Notes under the pieces: model-generated
What the model saw: only the letters and a program-made list of their open reading frames with translations
What the model was told of the DNA's origin: nothing
Databases searched by the model: none
Shown: piece by piece, positions 1 to 10,545 of the stretch
Layout: each line of letters opens with the position of its first letter
Position numbering within the stretch: the first letter of the stretch is position 1
Position numbers and translations under genes: made by a program
NCBI RefSeq assembly: GCF_014851905.1
Contig: NZ_JACVAQ010000001.1
Location: 1,550,001-1,614,000, forward strand
Source: Pseudomonas sp. PDM14
Lineage (GTDB): Bacteria; Pseudomonadota; Gammaproteobacteria; Pseudomonadales; Pseudomonadaceae
Direction of reading: 5' to 3'
DNA length: 64,000 nt

Positions 1-479
1 TCACCGACCCCGATCTGGTCGGCTCGATCGCCGCGATCCTCGACGAGGAGCAACTGCCGCCGCACCTGCTGGAACTCGAACTCACCGAGAGCCTGCTGCT
101 CGAAGGCAGCGACGACACCCGCCAGCAGGTGGCGCGCCTCAAGGCTCTGGGCCTGACCCTGGCGATGGACGATTTCGGCACCGGCTACTCGTCGCTGAGC
201 TACCTGAAGAAATTCCCCATCGACGTGATCAAGATCGATCGCAGCTTCATCAAGGACATCCCGGAAAACCAGGACGACATGGAAATCACCTCCGCGGTGA
301 TCGCCATGGCCCACAACCTCAAGCTCAAGGTCGTCGCCGAAGGCATCGAGACGCCTGCGCAGCTGGCCTTCCTGCGCCGGCAGAAATGCGACGTCGGCCA
401 GGGCTACCTGTTCGACCGGCCGATCCCCAGCCGCGAGCTGACCGAACGCCTGCGCCGCTACCCTTGCCGCGGCGCCTGA
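1..479 (+). CDS. EAL-domain cyclic-di-GMP phosphodiesterase, C-terminal part (DipA-like)
   Basis: Open from the window edge, this frame encodes the last 158 residues of an EAL domain and stops at 477-479. Visible conserved blocks are LELELTES, DDFGTGYSSL, IKIDRSFI, VVAEGIET and GQGYLFDRP, which in active EAL proteins bind c-di-GMP and the catalytic metals. The DDFGTG and KIDRSF motifs look intact, so hydrolysis of c-di-GMP to pGpG is likely. Any upstream PAS or GGDEF domains are outside the window. In P. aeruginosa the gene before msrA is, as I recall, dipA (PA5017), a biofilm-dispersion phosphodiesterase. Identity with DipA is therefore inferred from context. An HD-GYP gene follows one gene later. 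Confidence 0.9.
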   Translation, partial: TDPDLVGSIAAILDEEQLPPHLLELELTESLLLEGSDDTRQQVARLKALGLTLAMDDFGTGYSSLSYLKKFPIDVIKIDRSFIKDIPENQDDMEITSAVIAMAHNLKLKVVAEGIETPAQLAFLRRQKCDVGQGYLFDRPIPSRELTERLRRYPCRGA

Positions 480-608
480 TCGCCGCCATCTAGTCTGTTC
501 CTGTAGTCGGCAGCGCTCGCCAGCACTGCGCTGATAGCGCAACGCCACTAGCCCCCGCTGCGCACGATGCGCTATAACCCGCCCTCATAGCCGAACCGAG
601 GAATCATC

Positions 609-1256
609 ATGGTCCTGCGCTCGCAAATTCTCGCTCACAAACTCGAACTGCCAACCGCCGAACAAGCCCTGCCCGGCCGCGACACGCCTCAGGCGGTGCC
701 GGCCGCACACTTCGTCAATGGCAACGCGCTGACGGCGCCCTTCCCCGCCGGCCTGCAGCAGGCGGTGTTCGCCCTCGGCTGTTTCTGGGGCGCCGAGCGG
801 CGCTTCTGGCAGCAGCCGGGCGTGTGGAGCACGGCAGTCGGCTACGCCGGCGGCCATACGCCGAACCCGACCTACGAGGAAGTCTGCTCCGGTCTGACCG
901 GCCACACCGAGGTGGTGCTGGTGGTGTTCGACCCGCAGCAAACCAGCTTCGATGCCCTGCTCAAGGTGTTCTGGGAGGCGCACAACCCGACCCAGGGCAT
1001 GCGCCAGGGCAACGATGTCGGCACCCAGTACCGCTCTGCGATCTACTGCCAGGACGACGCTCAGCTGCACGCGGCACTGGCCAGCCAGGCGCGCTTCCAG
1101 GCGCAACTTGCAGACGCCGGCTTCGGCGCGATCACCACGGAGATCGCCAAGGCCCCGACGTTCTACTACGCCGAGACCTATCACCAGCAGTACCTGGCGA
1201 AGAACCCGGCCGGCTACTGCGGCCTGGGCGGCACCGGCGTGTGCCTGCTGCCCTGA
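609..1256 (+). CDS. msrA: Peptide-methionine (S)-S-oxide reductase MsrA
   Basis: The 215-residue product reduces methionine-S-sulfoxide in free and protein-bound methionine and so repairs oxidised proteins in the cytoplasm. The signature GCFWG places the catalytic cysteine at C58. Two C-terminal cysteines, C204 and C212, sit in a Gly-rich tail and fit the resolving cysteines of the thioredoxin-recycled class. Length and the roughly 50-residue N-terminal extension match the Pseudomonas form. ATG at 609 is preceded by GAGGA about 8 bases upstream. Gene order between an EAL gene and an HD-GYP gene suggests a monocistronic housekeeping gene. Confidence 0.97.
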   Translation: MVLRSQILAHKLELPTAEQALPGRDTPQAVPAAHFVNGNALTAPFPAGLQQAVFALGCFWGAERRFWQQPGVWSTAVGYAGGHTPNPTYEEVCSGLTGHTEVVLVVFDPQQTSFDALLKVFWEAHNPTQGMRQGNDVGTQYRSAIYCQDDAQLHAALASQARFQAQLADAGFGAITTEIAKAPTFYYAETYHQQYLAKNPAGYCGLGGTGVCLLP

Positions 1257-1342
1257 TCCACACCCGGCTTAAATAACCCGAACCGGCCGCCTGCGTGGCG
1301 GCCTAACAAGAACCCGTGTCTCCCCGCTTCGTCGAGCCAGGC

Positions 1343-2605
1343 ATGCCAGAAACGCCCGTCTACATCGACCCCGAGCAACTGTGCATCGGCCTCTACATCC
1401 AGCTCGACCTGGGCTGGTGGGAGCACGACTTCACCTTCAACAAATTCAAGATCAAGGACGAGGGCCAGCTCAAGGCCCTGCGCGCGCTCGGCCTCAAGCG
1501 CATGCGCTACGACCCTGCGCGCAGCGACTGCGAGCCGCTGCCACTGCAGGTCGAAGCGCCACCGCCAATCGAAGAACCGCCTCCCGTCGAAGTGCCGCCC
1601 AGCCCGGAAGAAATCGCCCGCCAGGCCCGCGCGGCCAAACTGAGCATGCTGCGCAAGCGCCTGGCCGAAGTGGACCGGCGTTTCGTCCAGGCCAGCCAGC
1701 GGGTCAAATCGCTCAACCAGACCCTGCGCGCGCAACCCGAGGAAGCCCTCAAGCAGGCCGGCGTGGTGGTCAGCGAACTGGTCGAGACGGTGCTCGGCGA
1801 AGACGGCGCGGCGCTGCACAGCATCAATGGCAAGGGCAGCGACGACGCCTACTTCCACCCGCTCAACGTCACCGTGCTGTCGGTGCTGCTCGGTCGCCAG
1901 CTCGGCCTCAACGCCGAGGCCTGCCACACCCTCGGCCTCGGCGCGCTGCTGCACGACATGGGCAAGCTGGAGATCCCCAGCAAGGTGCTGCTCAAACCCG
2001 AGCCGCGCACCCGTGCGGAACAACAGTTTTTCCAGCTGCACACCGAGTACGGCCTGCGTCGCGCCCAGCAACTGATGCTCGACGACGAGGTGCAGCGGAT
2101 CATCCACGAGCACCACGAGAACTGCGATGGCAGCGGCTACCCGCGCCAGCTGCACGAGCCGGAGATCGGCCGGCTGAGCCGGATCGTCGCCATCGCCAAC
2201 CACTTCGACAACCTGTGCACGCCGCTCAACCCGCGGGACGGCCTGAGCCCGCACGAGGCGTTGTCGCGGATGTTCGCCCAGCGCCAGCTGTTCGACGAAG
2301 TCGCGCTCAAGGCCTTCATCCGCTGCATGGGCGTCTACCCGCCGGGCAGCCTGGTGCAGCTGGAAGACGAGCGCTACGGCCTGGTGCTCGGCATGCACCC
2401 GACCCTGCCGCTGAAACCGACGCTGATCCTCTACGACGCTGGCGTGCCCAAGGAAGAGGCGCTGATCGTCAACCTCGAGCACGAACCGCAGCTGGCCATC
2501 GCCCGCAGCGTACGCCCGGCGCAACTGCCGGCGGCCGAGCTGGAGTACCTCAATCCGCGCCAGCAACTGAGCTACTACGTCGCCCCCCGCCAGCCGCGCC
2601 GCTGA
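1343..2605 (+). CDS. HD-GYP domain protein with N-terminal DUF3391, putative c-di-GMP phosphodiesterase
   Basis: The 420-residue protein has an N-terminal DUF3391-like region (about 5-90), a proline-rich, charged linker and an HD-GYP domain. The metal-binding HD pair is H204-D205 (LLHDMGKLEIP). The downstream motif HHENCDGSGYP at 257-267 is a close match to the HD-GYP consensus HHExxDGxGYP. It probably hydrolyses c-di-GMP. ATG at 1343 begins MPETPVYIDPEQL. An in-frame GTG at 1316 would add nine residues, and neither start has a strong ribosome site. No membrane segment is seen. It lies close to the EAL gene at the window start, giving two degradative c-di-GMP genes around msrA. Confidence 0.9.
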   Translation: MPETPVYIDPEQLCIGLYIQLDLGWWEHDFTFNKFKIKDEGQLKALRALGLKRMRYDPARSDCEPLPLQVEAPPPIEEPPPVEVPPSPEEIARQARAAKLSMLRKRLAEVDRRFVQASQRVKSLNQTLRAQPEEALKQAGVVVSELVETVLGEDGAALHSINGKGSDDAYFHPLNVTVLSVLLGRQLGLNAEACHTLGLGALLHDMGKLEIPSKVLLKPEPRTRAEQQFFQLHTEYGLRRAQQLMLDDEVQRIIHEHHENCDGSGYPRQLHEPEIGRLSRIVAIANHFDNLCTPLNPRDGLSPHEALSRMFAQRQLFDEVALKAFIRCMGVYPPGSLVQLEDERYGLVLGMHPTLPLKPTLILYDAGVPKEEALIVNLEHEPQLAIARSVRPAQLPAAELEYLNPRQQLSYYVAPRQPRR

Positions 2606-2738
2606 AATTCGGTGGCCTGTGCCACACCTCGCCGATGGTCGCAGTGCGCACGTAACAAAGCTGCGTTATGGTCGCGCCTCACCGCGGCCCCTGTAGCTGC
2701 GAGATGGACATTCGCAGTCATCTGACCGAGGTTTTCCG

Positions 2739-3731
2739 ATGAAGATGTTTCTCAGCGGCCTGGCACTGGCCCTGCTGACCGGCAACGCCATTGCCGCCAC
2801 CGACGGCCCCGTGCTGATCAAGTTCTCCCACGTGGTCGCCGACGACACACCCAAGGGCCAGGGCGCCCTGCTGTTCAAGAAGCTGGTCGAGGAGCGCCTC
2901 GGCGAACAGGTCCGCGTCGAGGTGCACGCCAACTCCAGCCTGTACGGCGATGCCAACGAACTGCAGGCGCTGCTGAACAACGACGTCCAGCTGCTGGCAC
3001 CGTCACTGTCAAAATTCAGCCAGTACACACCCAAGCTGCAGGTGTTCGACCTGCCCTTCCTGTTCGACGACCTCGACGCGGTCAACCGCTTCCAGAAGCG
3101 CGCCAAGGGTCGCCAGCTGCTCAGCGCCATGGAAAAGCGCAACATCACCGGCCTGGCCTATTGGCACAACGGCATGAAACAGCTCTCCGCCACCCAACCG
3201 CTGCAGAGCCCGGCGGCGGCCAAGGGTCTGGCCTTCCGCATCCAGTCCTCGCCGGTCCTGGAGAGCCAGTTCCAGATCCTCGGCGCCAAGGCGGTCAAGC
3301 TGCCGTTCGCCGACACCCTGCCAGCGCTGCGCAGCGGCACCGTGCAAGGCACCGAGAACAGCTGGTCGAACCTCTATAGCCAGCAGTACGCCCCGGTGCA
3401 GCCGTACATGGTGGAGAGCAACCACGGCGTGCTCGACTACATGCTGGTGAGCAATAGCAAGTTCTGGTCGTCGCTGCCATACAGCGTGCGCATCGAACTG
3501 GACGCGATCATCGACGAGGTCACCTACGCGGTGAACAACGCCGCCGAAGCACAGAACCGCGAGGCCCGCGAGCAGCTCGCCGCCAGCGGCAAGGTCAACC
3601 TGATCACCCTCTCCGCCCAGGAGCGCGACGCCTGGCGCAAGGCCATGCAGCCGGTATGGAAGCAGTTCGAGGGGGAAATCGGCGCCGACATCGTGCACGC
3701 CGCCGAGCAGGTCAACCGCCGCAGCAACTGA
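2739..3731 (+). CDS. TRAP transporter solute-binding protein (DctP family), orphan
   Basis: The 330-residue periplasmic protein has an N-terminal signal peptide ending near NAIAA (about residue 20) and the DctP fold. Typical blocks are IKFSHVVADDTPKGQGALLF near the mature N terminus, ALRSGTVQGTENSWSNLYS around the ligand-pocket region, and a helical C terminus. DctP proteins bind C4-dicarboxylates or related carboxylates and hand them to a DctQ-DctM membrane pair. No dctQ or dctM is adjacent, so the membrane partner must be elsewhere or the protein has a sensory role. GAGG lies about nine bases before the ATG. Confidence 0.93.
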   Translation: MKMFLSGLALALLTGNAIAATDGPVLIKFSHVVADDTPKGQGALLFKKLVEERLGEQVRVEVHANSSLYGDANELQALLNNDVQLLAPSLSKFSQYTPKLQVFDLPFLFDDLDAVNRFQKRAKGRQLLSAMEKRNITGLAYWHNGMKQLSATQPLQSPAAAKGLAFRIQSSPVLESQFQILGAKAVKLPFADTLPALRSGTVQGTENSWSNLYSQQYAPVQPYMVESNHGVLDYMLVSNSKFWSSLPYSVRIELDAIIDEVTYAVNNAAEAQNREAREQLAASGKVNLITLSAQERDAWRKAMQPVWKQFEGEIGADIVHAAEQVNRRSN

Positions 3732-3743
3732 GCAGCTGGTCGC

Positions 3744-3766
3744 TCATCCGGGGCAACGCCGGATGA
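3744..3766 (+). terminator. Hairpin after the dctP-like gene
   Basis: TCATCCGG and CCGGATGA form a perfect 8-bp stem around a 7-base loop, starting 13 bases after the stop codon. There is no U-run after it, so intrinsic termination is only possible, not shown. Confidence 0.4.
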
Positions 3767-3872
3767 CGTACCAGTCGGCAGGCCAACGCCACCGGGCGGG
3801 AACCCGGACTCGCGCCGCAGGGTCCATCTGCGGAACGAGCAGTCCCCGTTCCCCTACCCCGCGAGGTCTGCC

Positions 3873-5237
3873 ATGCCTGCTCCCTCAGCCTTTCCGCTGT
3901 CCCGTTCCCTCGGCCTGCTGGCCTGCCTGAGCCTGCCGAGCCAGGCCGCCGAATGGCGCGTCACCACCTTCCTCGATGAGTTCGACGGTGCCTGTACCGC
4001 GCAGCACTGCTCCCTGCGCGAGGCCATCGCCGCGGCCAATGCCACCCCCGAGAGCCCCGCGGTGGTTCGCCTGGGTGTCGGCACCTATGTGCTGAGCCTG
4101 GCCAATGCCAGCAACGCGCAAGGCCTGCCCCGCGAAGAAGACGCCAACCGCGTCGGCGATCTCGACCTGCTGGGTCAGGTCAGCCTGATCGGTGCCGGCC
4201 CGGCGCAAACGCTGATCAACGGCGCGCGCCTCGACCGCCTGATCGACGTCCAGCCCGGCGCCAACCTCAGCCTGCGCAGCCTGACCCTGACCGGTGGAAG
4301 CACGCTGTACGACGGCGGCGGCGTGCGCAACCGCGGCACCCTGCACCTGCTGGATGTGACCCTGAGCGACAACCGCGCCTACGCCCACATCAACGGCGTG
4401 CCGAGCCGTGGCGGCGCGCTGGCCAACTTCACCACGGCACAACTGCACCGCGTGCGGGCACAGAACAACCTGGTGGATGGTGGCGACATGACCATGGGCC
4501 AGGGCGGCGCCCTGTTCAACGCCGGCACGCTGCTGATGCGCGACAGCCGCATCGAGTTCAACCGCTGCGTCGATTACCACGAAGTGGGCATGGGCTGCGG
4601 CCTGTTCAACCAGGGCACGGCGGACCTGGCACGGGTGGCACTGATCGGCAACCGCAGCATGCCGGACGGCATGGGCGGCGCCATCCTCAACCTGGGCACC
4701 CTGACCCTGACCAACGCCACCCTGAGCGATAACTACAGCGGCGACAAAGGCGCCGCGCTGGACAACGGCAACCGCTACAACCCGCAGCCGAGCGGTACGC
4801 CCAGCGCCACGCTGAGCCACGTGACCATCGCCGACAACGACGGTTACGGCCTGCTCAACCACGACGGTACGGTCAGCGTGCGCAATGCCATCATCGCGGG
4901 CAACCGCCAGCGCGAAACCGACGAGCCGCGCAACTGCCACCAGCAGGACAGCGCCATCGCCCTCAACGTGCGCGGCCTGCTGCTCGGCAGCGACGCCGGC
5001 AACTGCGTCGGCAGCCTCAGCGTGGACAACCACCAGGTGCTCACCCGGCAGCTGTTTGCGCTGGCTGAAAACAACGGCACGGTGGCCCACGCCTTGCGCC
5101 GCACCAGCGCCGCCCTGGACAGCGCCGAGGGTGCCTGCCCGCAATACGATCAGCGCGGCCTGACCCGGCCGCGCGATGGTGATGGTGACGGCATCGCCCG
5201 CTGCGACCTGGGCGCGTTCGAGCGCGCCGGACCCTAG
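3873..5237 (+). CDS. CSLREA-domain secreted beta-helix protein
   Basis: The 454-residue product has a signal peptide (cleavage near SQAAE, about residue 26) and then the CSLREA signature, seen as CSLREAIAAAN around residues 47-57. The rest is built of repeated short segments such as GTLHLLDVTLSDN, GTLTLTNATLSDN and GGALFNAGTLLMRDS. These repeats are typical of a right-handed parallel beta-helix, as in polymorphic outer-membrane proteins and choice-of-anchor-Q proteins. The C-terminal stretch RGLTRPRDGDGDGIARCDLGAFE is the usual end of this family. No autotransporter barrel follows, so it is probably periplasmic or surface-released. Substrate and role are unknown. It stands alone between an orphan TRAP protein and rlmJ. 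Confidence 0.85.
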   Translation: MPAPSAFPLSRSLGLLACLSLPSQAAEWRVTTFLDEFDGACTAQHCSLREAIAAANATPESPAVVRLGVGTYVLSLANASNAQGLPREEDANRVGDLDLLGQVSLIGAGPAQTLINGARLDRLIDVQPGANLSLRSLTLTGGSTLYDGGGVRNRGTLHLLDVTLSDNRAYAHINGVPSRGGALANFTTAQLHRVRAQNNLVDGGDMTMGQGGALFNAGTLLMRDSRIEFNRCVDYHEVGMGCGLFNQGTADLARVALIGNRSMPDGMGGAILNLGTLTLTNATLSDNYSGDKGAALDNGNRYNPQPSGTPSATLSHVTIADNDGYGLLNHDGTVSVRNAIIAGNRQRETDEPRNCHQQDSAIALNVRGLLLGSDAGNCVGSLSVDNHQVLTRQLFALAENNGTVAHALRRTSAALDSAEGACPQYDQRGLTRPRDGDGDGIARCDLGAFERAGP

Positions 5238-5287
5238 GGCCTAGCCGGCAGAAGGCTTGGCGAAGGGAACGCGAAGTATCGGGCTTG

Positions 5288-5351
5288 CGTAAGGTGCGCC
5301 ACGCGCACCACAGGCCCGCAGATGATCCCGGTGCGCATGGCGCACCCTACG
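5288..5351. repeat. REP-like palindrome pair between convergent genes
   Basis: Two 22-base arms (5288-5309 and 5330-5351) are near-perfect inverted copies. One reads CGTAAGGTGCGCCACGCGCACC and the other is its reverse complement with a few mismatches, ending CACCCTACG. They lie in the gap between convergent genes, the usual place for Pseudomonas REP/BIME elements. A second element ending in the same CACCCTACG occurs at 8371-8411. Confidence 0.65.
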
Positions 5352-5388
5352 CAGAGCACGGCGCGGCGGCCGCGTCAGCAGAGTCGCG

Positions 5389-6225
5389 TCATTCGGCAAT
5401 GAGCCAATCCAGGCGCCAGTCACCGTGGCTCTGCGCCAGCTTGCCAGCCAGCCACGGCAGCAGCTCACGCAGCTCCTCTTCCAGGCCCCACGGCGGATTG
5501 GCGATGGCCAGGCCCGAGCCGCTCAGGCGCGTGGCGTCGTCGGGGGCGTGGACGAACAGTTCGACGCGCAGCAGCTTGGGCGCGCTGGATTTCTCCAGGC
5601 CCTGGTAGAAGCGCCGCAGCTGGCGTGCATCCTTGATCGGGTACCAGATGGCGACCACGGTCTGGCGCATGCGGCCGATGGTTTCCTCGAGCGCGCTGAC
5701 GCAGCGTTCCAGCTCGTCGGCCTTCTCGAAAGGCGGGTCGATCAGCAGCAGAGCGCGTTTCTCCGGCACGGGCAGCAGCGCCCGCGGCACGTGCCAGCCT
5801 TCGCCCAGGTGCACGGCCACGCGACGGTCGCGCTTCATGTTGTCCTTGAGCAGCTGGCCGTCCTGCGGGTGCTTTTCGTTGAGCAGCACGCGGTCCTGCA
5901 GGCGCGTCAGCTGGCGCGCCAGCTCCGGCGAGCCGGGGTAGTAGCGCAACTGGCCATCCGGGTTGAGCGCGTGCAGCACGCCAAAATAGTCGACGCTCAG
6001 CTCCGGCAGATCGGGGGCATCCCACAGACGGGCGATGCCGTCCAGCCATTCGCCGGTACGGCTGGCCTCGTCACCCTTGAGGTCATACAGGCCGACGCCA
6101 GCATGGCTGTCGAGGCAGACGAACGGCGCCTCCTTGCGGGACAGCAGGGCGATGATGCGGCTGAGGACGAGGTGCTTGAGCACGTCGGCGTGGTTGCCGG
6201 CGTGGAAGGCGTGACGGTAGTTCAT
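5389..6225 (-). CDS. rlmJ: 23S rRNA (adenine(2030)-N6)-methyltransferase RlmJ
   Basis: The 278-residue protein starts MNYRHAFHAGNHADVLKH, the hallmark N terminus of RlmJ (formerly YhiR/ComJ). It methylates N6 of A2030 in 23S rRNA using SAM. The catalytic DPPF motif is visible in ALLLIDPPFEKADE. A SAM-binding segment containing YYPGSPELA lies upstream, and the length equals the usual 280 residues. The family has also been linked to use of external DNA as a nutrient in E. coli. It is transcribed away from the acyl-CoA dehydrogenase gene, sharing a 155-bp divergent promoter region. Confidence 0.95.
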   Translation of the reverse strand: MNYRHAFHAGNHADVLKHLVLSRIIALLSRKEAPFVCLDSHAGVGLYDLKGDEASRTGEWLDGIARLWDAPDLPELSVDYFGVLHALNPDGQLRYYPGSPELARQLTRLQDRVLLNEKHPQDGQLLKDNMKRDRRVAVHLGEGWHVPRALLPVPEKRALLLIDPPFEKADELERCVSALEETIGRMRQTVVAIWYPIKDARQLRRFYQGLEKSSAPKLLRVELFVHAPDDATRLSGSGLAIANPPWGLEEELRELLPWLAGKLAQSHGDWRLDWLIAE

Positions 6226-6380
6226 GCAGCGATTTCCAGGGGACGGGGGGCGCGAAGACGCGAATTGTAGCCCGAAGGATGGACGACCACAGGTTCTACC
6301 GCTTTATCACGCTCATGGATGTTGCTGTGCGCGGTTAATTCACGAAGCTAGACTCCGCGCATTCCACCGGAGGTATATCC

Positions 6381-8198
6381 ATGTCCGAGTCCCTGCTCAG
6401 TTCCCGCAACCTGGCCTTCGAGCTCTATGAAGTGCTGGATGCCGAAGCCCTGACCCAGCGCGAGCGCTTCGCCGACCACAACCGCGAGACCTTCGACGCC
6501 GCGATCGGCACCGCCCGTGGCATCGCCGAAGAACTGTTCGCCCCGCACAACCGCAAGAACGACGAGCACGAGCCGCAGTACGTGGACGGCGCCGCCGTGC
6601 TGATCCCGGAAGTCGAGCCGGCCCTGCGCGCCTTCCACGACGCCGGCTTTCTCAATGCCACGCGCGACTTCGAGGCCGGCGGCATGCAGCTGCCCAACCT
6701 GCTGTCCCAGGCCTGCTTCGCCCACTTCCAGTCGGCCAACGCCGCCACCAGCTCCTACTCGATGCTGACCATGGGCGTGGCCAACCTGATCGATGCCTTT
6801 GGCAGCGACGAGCAGAAGCGCACCTACCTGCAGCCGATCATCGACGGTCGCTTCTTCGGCACCATGGCCCTGACGGAGCCGCATGCCGGCTCGTCGCTGT
6901 CGGACATCCGCACCAAGGCCGAGCCGCACGCCGACGGCAGCTACCGGATCAAGGGCAACAAGATCTTCATCTCCGGCGGCGACCAGCCGATCTCGGAGAA
7001 CATCGTGCACATGGTTCTGGCCAAGCTGCCGGACGCCCCCCCCGGGGTCAAAGGCATCTCGCTGTTCCTGGTGCCGAAGTTCCTGGTCAACCAGGACGGC
7101 AGCCTGGGCAAGCGCAACGACGCCCTGCTAGCGGGCCTGTTCCACAAGATGGGCTGGCGCGGCACCACCTCCACCGCGCTGAACTTCGGCGATAACGACG
7201 ACTGCGTCGGCTACCTGATCGGCAAACCGCACGCCGGCCTGTCGTACATGTTCCAGATGATGAACGAGGCGCGCATCGGCGTCGGCATGGGCGCGGTGAT
7301 GCTTGGCTACGCCGGCTACCTGTACTCGCTGGACTACGCCCGTGAACGCCCGCAGGGCCGTCAGCCGGATGGCAAGGACCCGGCCTCCAAGCAGATCGCC
7401 ATCGTCGAGCACGCCGACGTGCGGCGCATGCTGCTGACCCAGAAGGCCTACGTCGAAGGCGCATTCGACCTCGGCCTGTACGCCGCCCGGCTGTTCGATG
7501 ACACCGAGACCTTGCCCACCGAGGAAGAGCGCAAGACCGCGCTGGAGCTGCTCGACCTGCTCACGCCGATCGTCAAATCCTGGCCATCGGAGTTCTGCCT
7601 CAAGGCCAACGAACTGGCGATCCAGATTCTCGGCGGCCACGGCTATACCCGTGAATACCCGGTGGAGCAGTACTACCGCGACAACCGCCTCAACCCGATC
7701 CACGAAGGCACCCACGGCATCCAGTCGCTCGACCTGCTCGGGCGCAAGGTGTCGATGAACGGCGGCGCCGCGCTCAAGCAACTGGTCAAGCTGATCCAGG
7801 ACTGCTGCCAGCGCGCCAGTCAGCATGAAAGCCTGAACGCCCTGCGCCAGCCGCTGGAGCAACTGCTGGCACGCCTGTCGGCGGTGACCCTGGCGCTGCT
7901 CGGCGACCTGATGCAGGGCAAGGTCAATCAGGGCCTGGCCAACTCGGCGCTGTACCTCAAGGTGTTCGGCCACACGGTGATCGGCTGGCGCTGGCTGGAA
8001 CAGGCGATCCGCGCCGAAGAGGGCCTGGCTCGCGTGCATGCCGGCCAGGGCGACAGCGCCGATGGTGACTTCTACCAGGGCAAGCTGCAGGCCGCACGCT
8101 ACTTCCTGACCTGGGAAGTGCCAAGCTGCCACCACGACCTGGCGCTGCTCGAAGCCCGCGACGACACCTGCCTGAGCATGCAGAACGCCTGGTTCTGA
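6381..8198 (+). CDS. Acyl-CoA dehydrogenase, large form with C-terminal extension
   Basis: This 605-residue flavoenzyme would carry out the first, trans-2-forming step of fatty acid beta-oxidation or of a related acyl-CoA. Acyl-CoA dehydrogenase blocks are clear: FGTMALTEPHAGSSLSDI binds FAD and substrate, and LGGHGYTREYPVEQYYRD and NPIHEGTHGIQS carry the probable catalytic glutamate. About 130 extra residues after the core match the acyl-CoA dehydrogenase C-terminal domain of the 600-residue Pseudomonas family (PA5020-like by synteny, from memory). The exact substrate cannot be read. GGAGG precedes the ATG by 9 bases. Confidence 0.93.
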   Translation: MSESLLSSRNLAFELYEVLDAEALTQRERFADHNRETFDAAIGTARGIAEELFAPHNRKNDEHEPQYVDGAAVLIPEVEPALRAFHDAGFLNATRDFEAGGMQLPNLLSQACFAHFQSANAATSSYSMLTMGVANLIDAFGSDEQKRTYLQPIIDGRFFGTMALTEPHAGSSLSDIRTKAEPHADGSYRIKGNKIFISGGDQPISENIVHMVLAKLPDAPPGVKGISLFLVPKFLVNQDGSLGKRNDALLAGLFHKMGWRGTTSTALNFGDNDDCVGYLIGKPHAGLSYMFQMMNEARIGVGMGAVMLGYAGYLYSLDYARERPQGRQPDGKDPASKQIAIVEHADVRRMLLTQKAYVEGAFDLGLYAARLFDDTETLPTEEERKTALELLDLLTPIVKSWPSEFCLKANELAIQILGGHGYTREYPVEQYYRDNRLNPIHEGTHGIQSLDLLGRKVSMNGGAALKQLVKLIQDCCQRASQHESLNALRQPLEQLLARLSAVTLALLGDLMQGKVNQGLANSALYLKVFGHTVIGWRWLEQAIRAEEGLARVHAGQGDSADGDFYQGKLQAARYFLTWEVPSCHHDLALLEARDDTCLSMQNAWF

Positions 8199-8220
8199 CG
8201 CGACGATTCACCCCTTTCAT

Positions 8221-8247
8221 GCCCCGTGCACATGCGGGGCTTTTTTT
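8221..8247 (+). terminator. Rho-independent terminator of the acyl-CoA dehydrogenase gene
   Basis: GCCCCG and CGGGGC form a stem with an 8-base loop, directly followed by seven T residues, 22 bases after the stop codon. Confidence 0.85.
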
Positions 8248-8619
8248 CGCCTGCGCAAACCTGACACAGCCCCACGGCCCGCCCTACGCAACAGCGTCAT
8301 CAACCACCCGTGACGTCAAGGCAACCCAGGGTGGGCGACGCCGTTCTCCTCCACCCTGCGCCCCGAGGGGGGCGGATGGAGCGCGGGCTTCGCGCCCCTC
8401 CACACCCTACGATTCAGCCCCTGAGCGCACGGCCCGCAAGCGCCTTCCCCATTCCAGCCCCCCCACGATTAACTGCTTGAACGGGCTCGCCCGCGCGTGG
8501 CGGATTTATTCGGCAAAGGCGCTTGCGGGCGGCGCCAGGTCGCGGGTTAGAATCGGGCTGGCATGCACGCTGCATGCGCCCCGCGATCGCCTTACCCCTT
8601 CTTGCCTGGAGCCTCGCCC
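8248..8619. other. Non-coding gap before the antiporter gene
   Basis: This roughly 370-bp interval has no convincing gene. It contains REP-like sequence (8371-8411, plus CCAGGGTGGGC and CTCCACCCTGCG nearby) and, towards its end, the presumed promoter of the antiporter gene. I could not fix -35 and -10 boxes with confidence. Confidence 0.6.
8371..8411. repeat. REP-like palindromic element
   Basis: GGAGCGCGGGC, TTC and GCGCCCCTCC form an imperfect hairpin, followed by CACCCTACG. The same end sequence closes the palindrome at 5330-5351. Position in a gene-free gap supports a REP-type element. Confidence 0.5.
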
Positions 8620-10362
<1,743 letters not shown>

Positions 10363-10545
10363 GAGCCTGAGTCGCCTCTGCGGCGCGCCGGACGTGTGGG
10401 GGCAATCCACCCGCATGACACGCAGCGACGAGATGGCGCACCGGCTCAACTGGCGTACGACAATTCGGCAGCAGTTCGATCCACGCTGCCGTCTGCCTGA
10501 CATATCATTAGCCGCACCTTTCTGCCCGAGCCGCCCGTCGCGACC

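Noticed and set aside
5288..5351. Possible CRISPR repeat
   Set aside because: There are only two arms, in inverted rather than direct orientation, with no regular spacer series.
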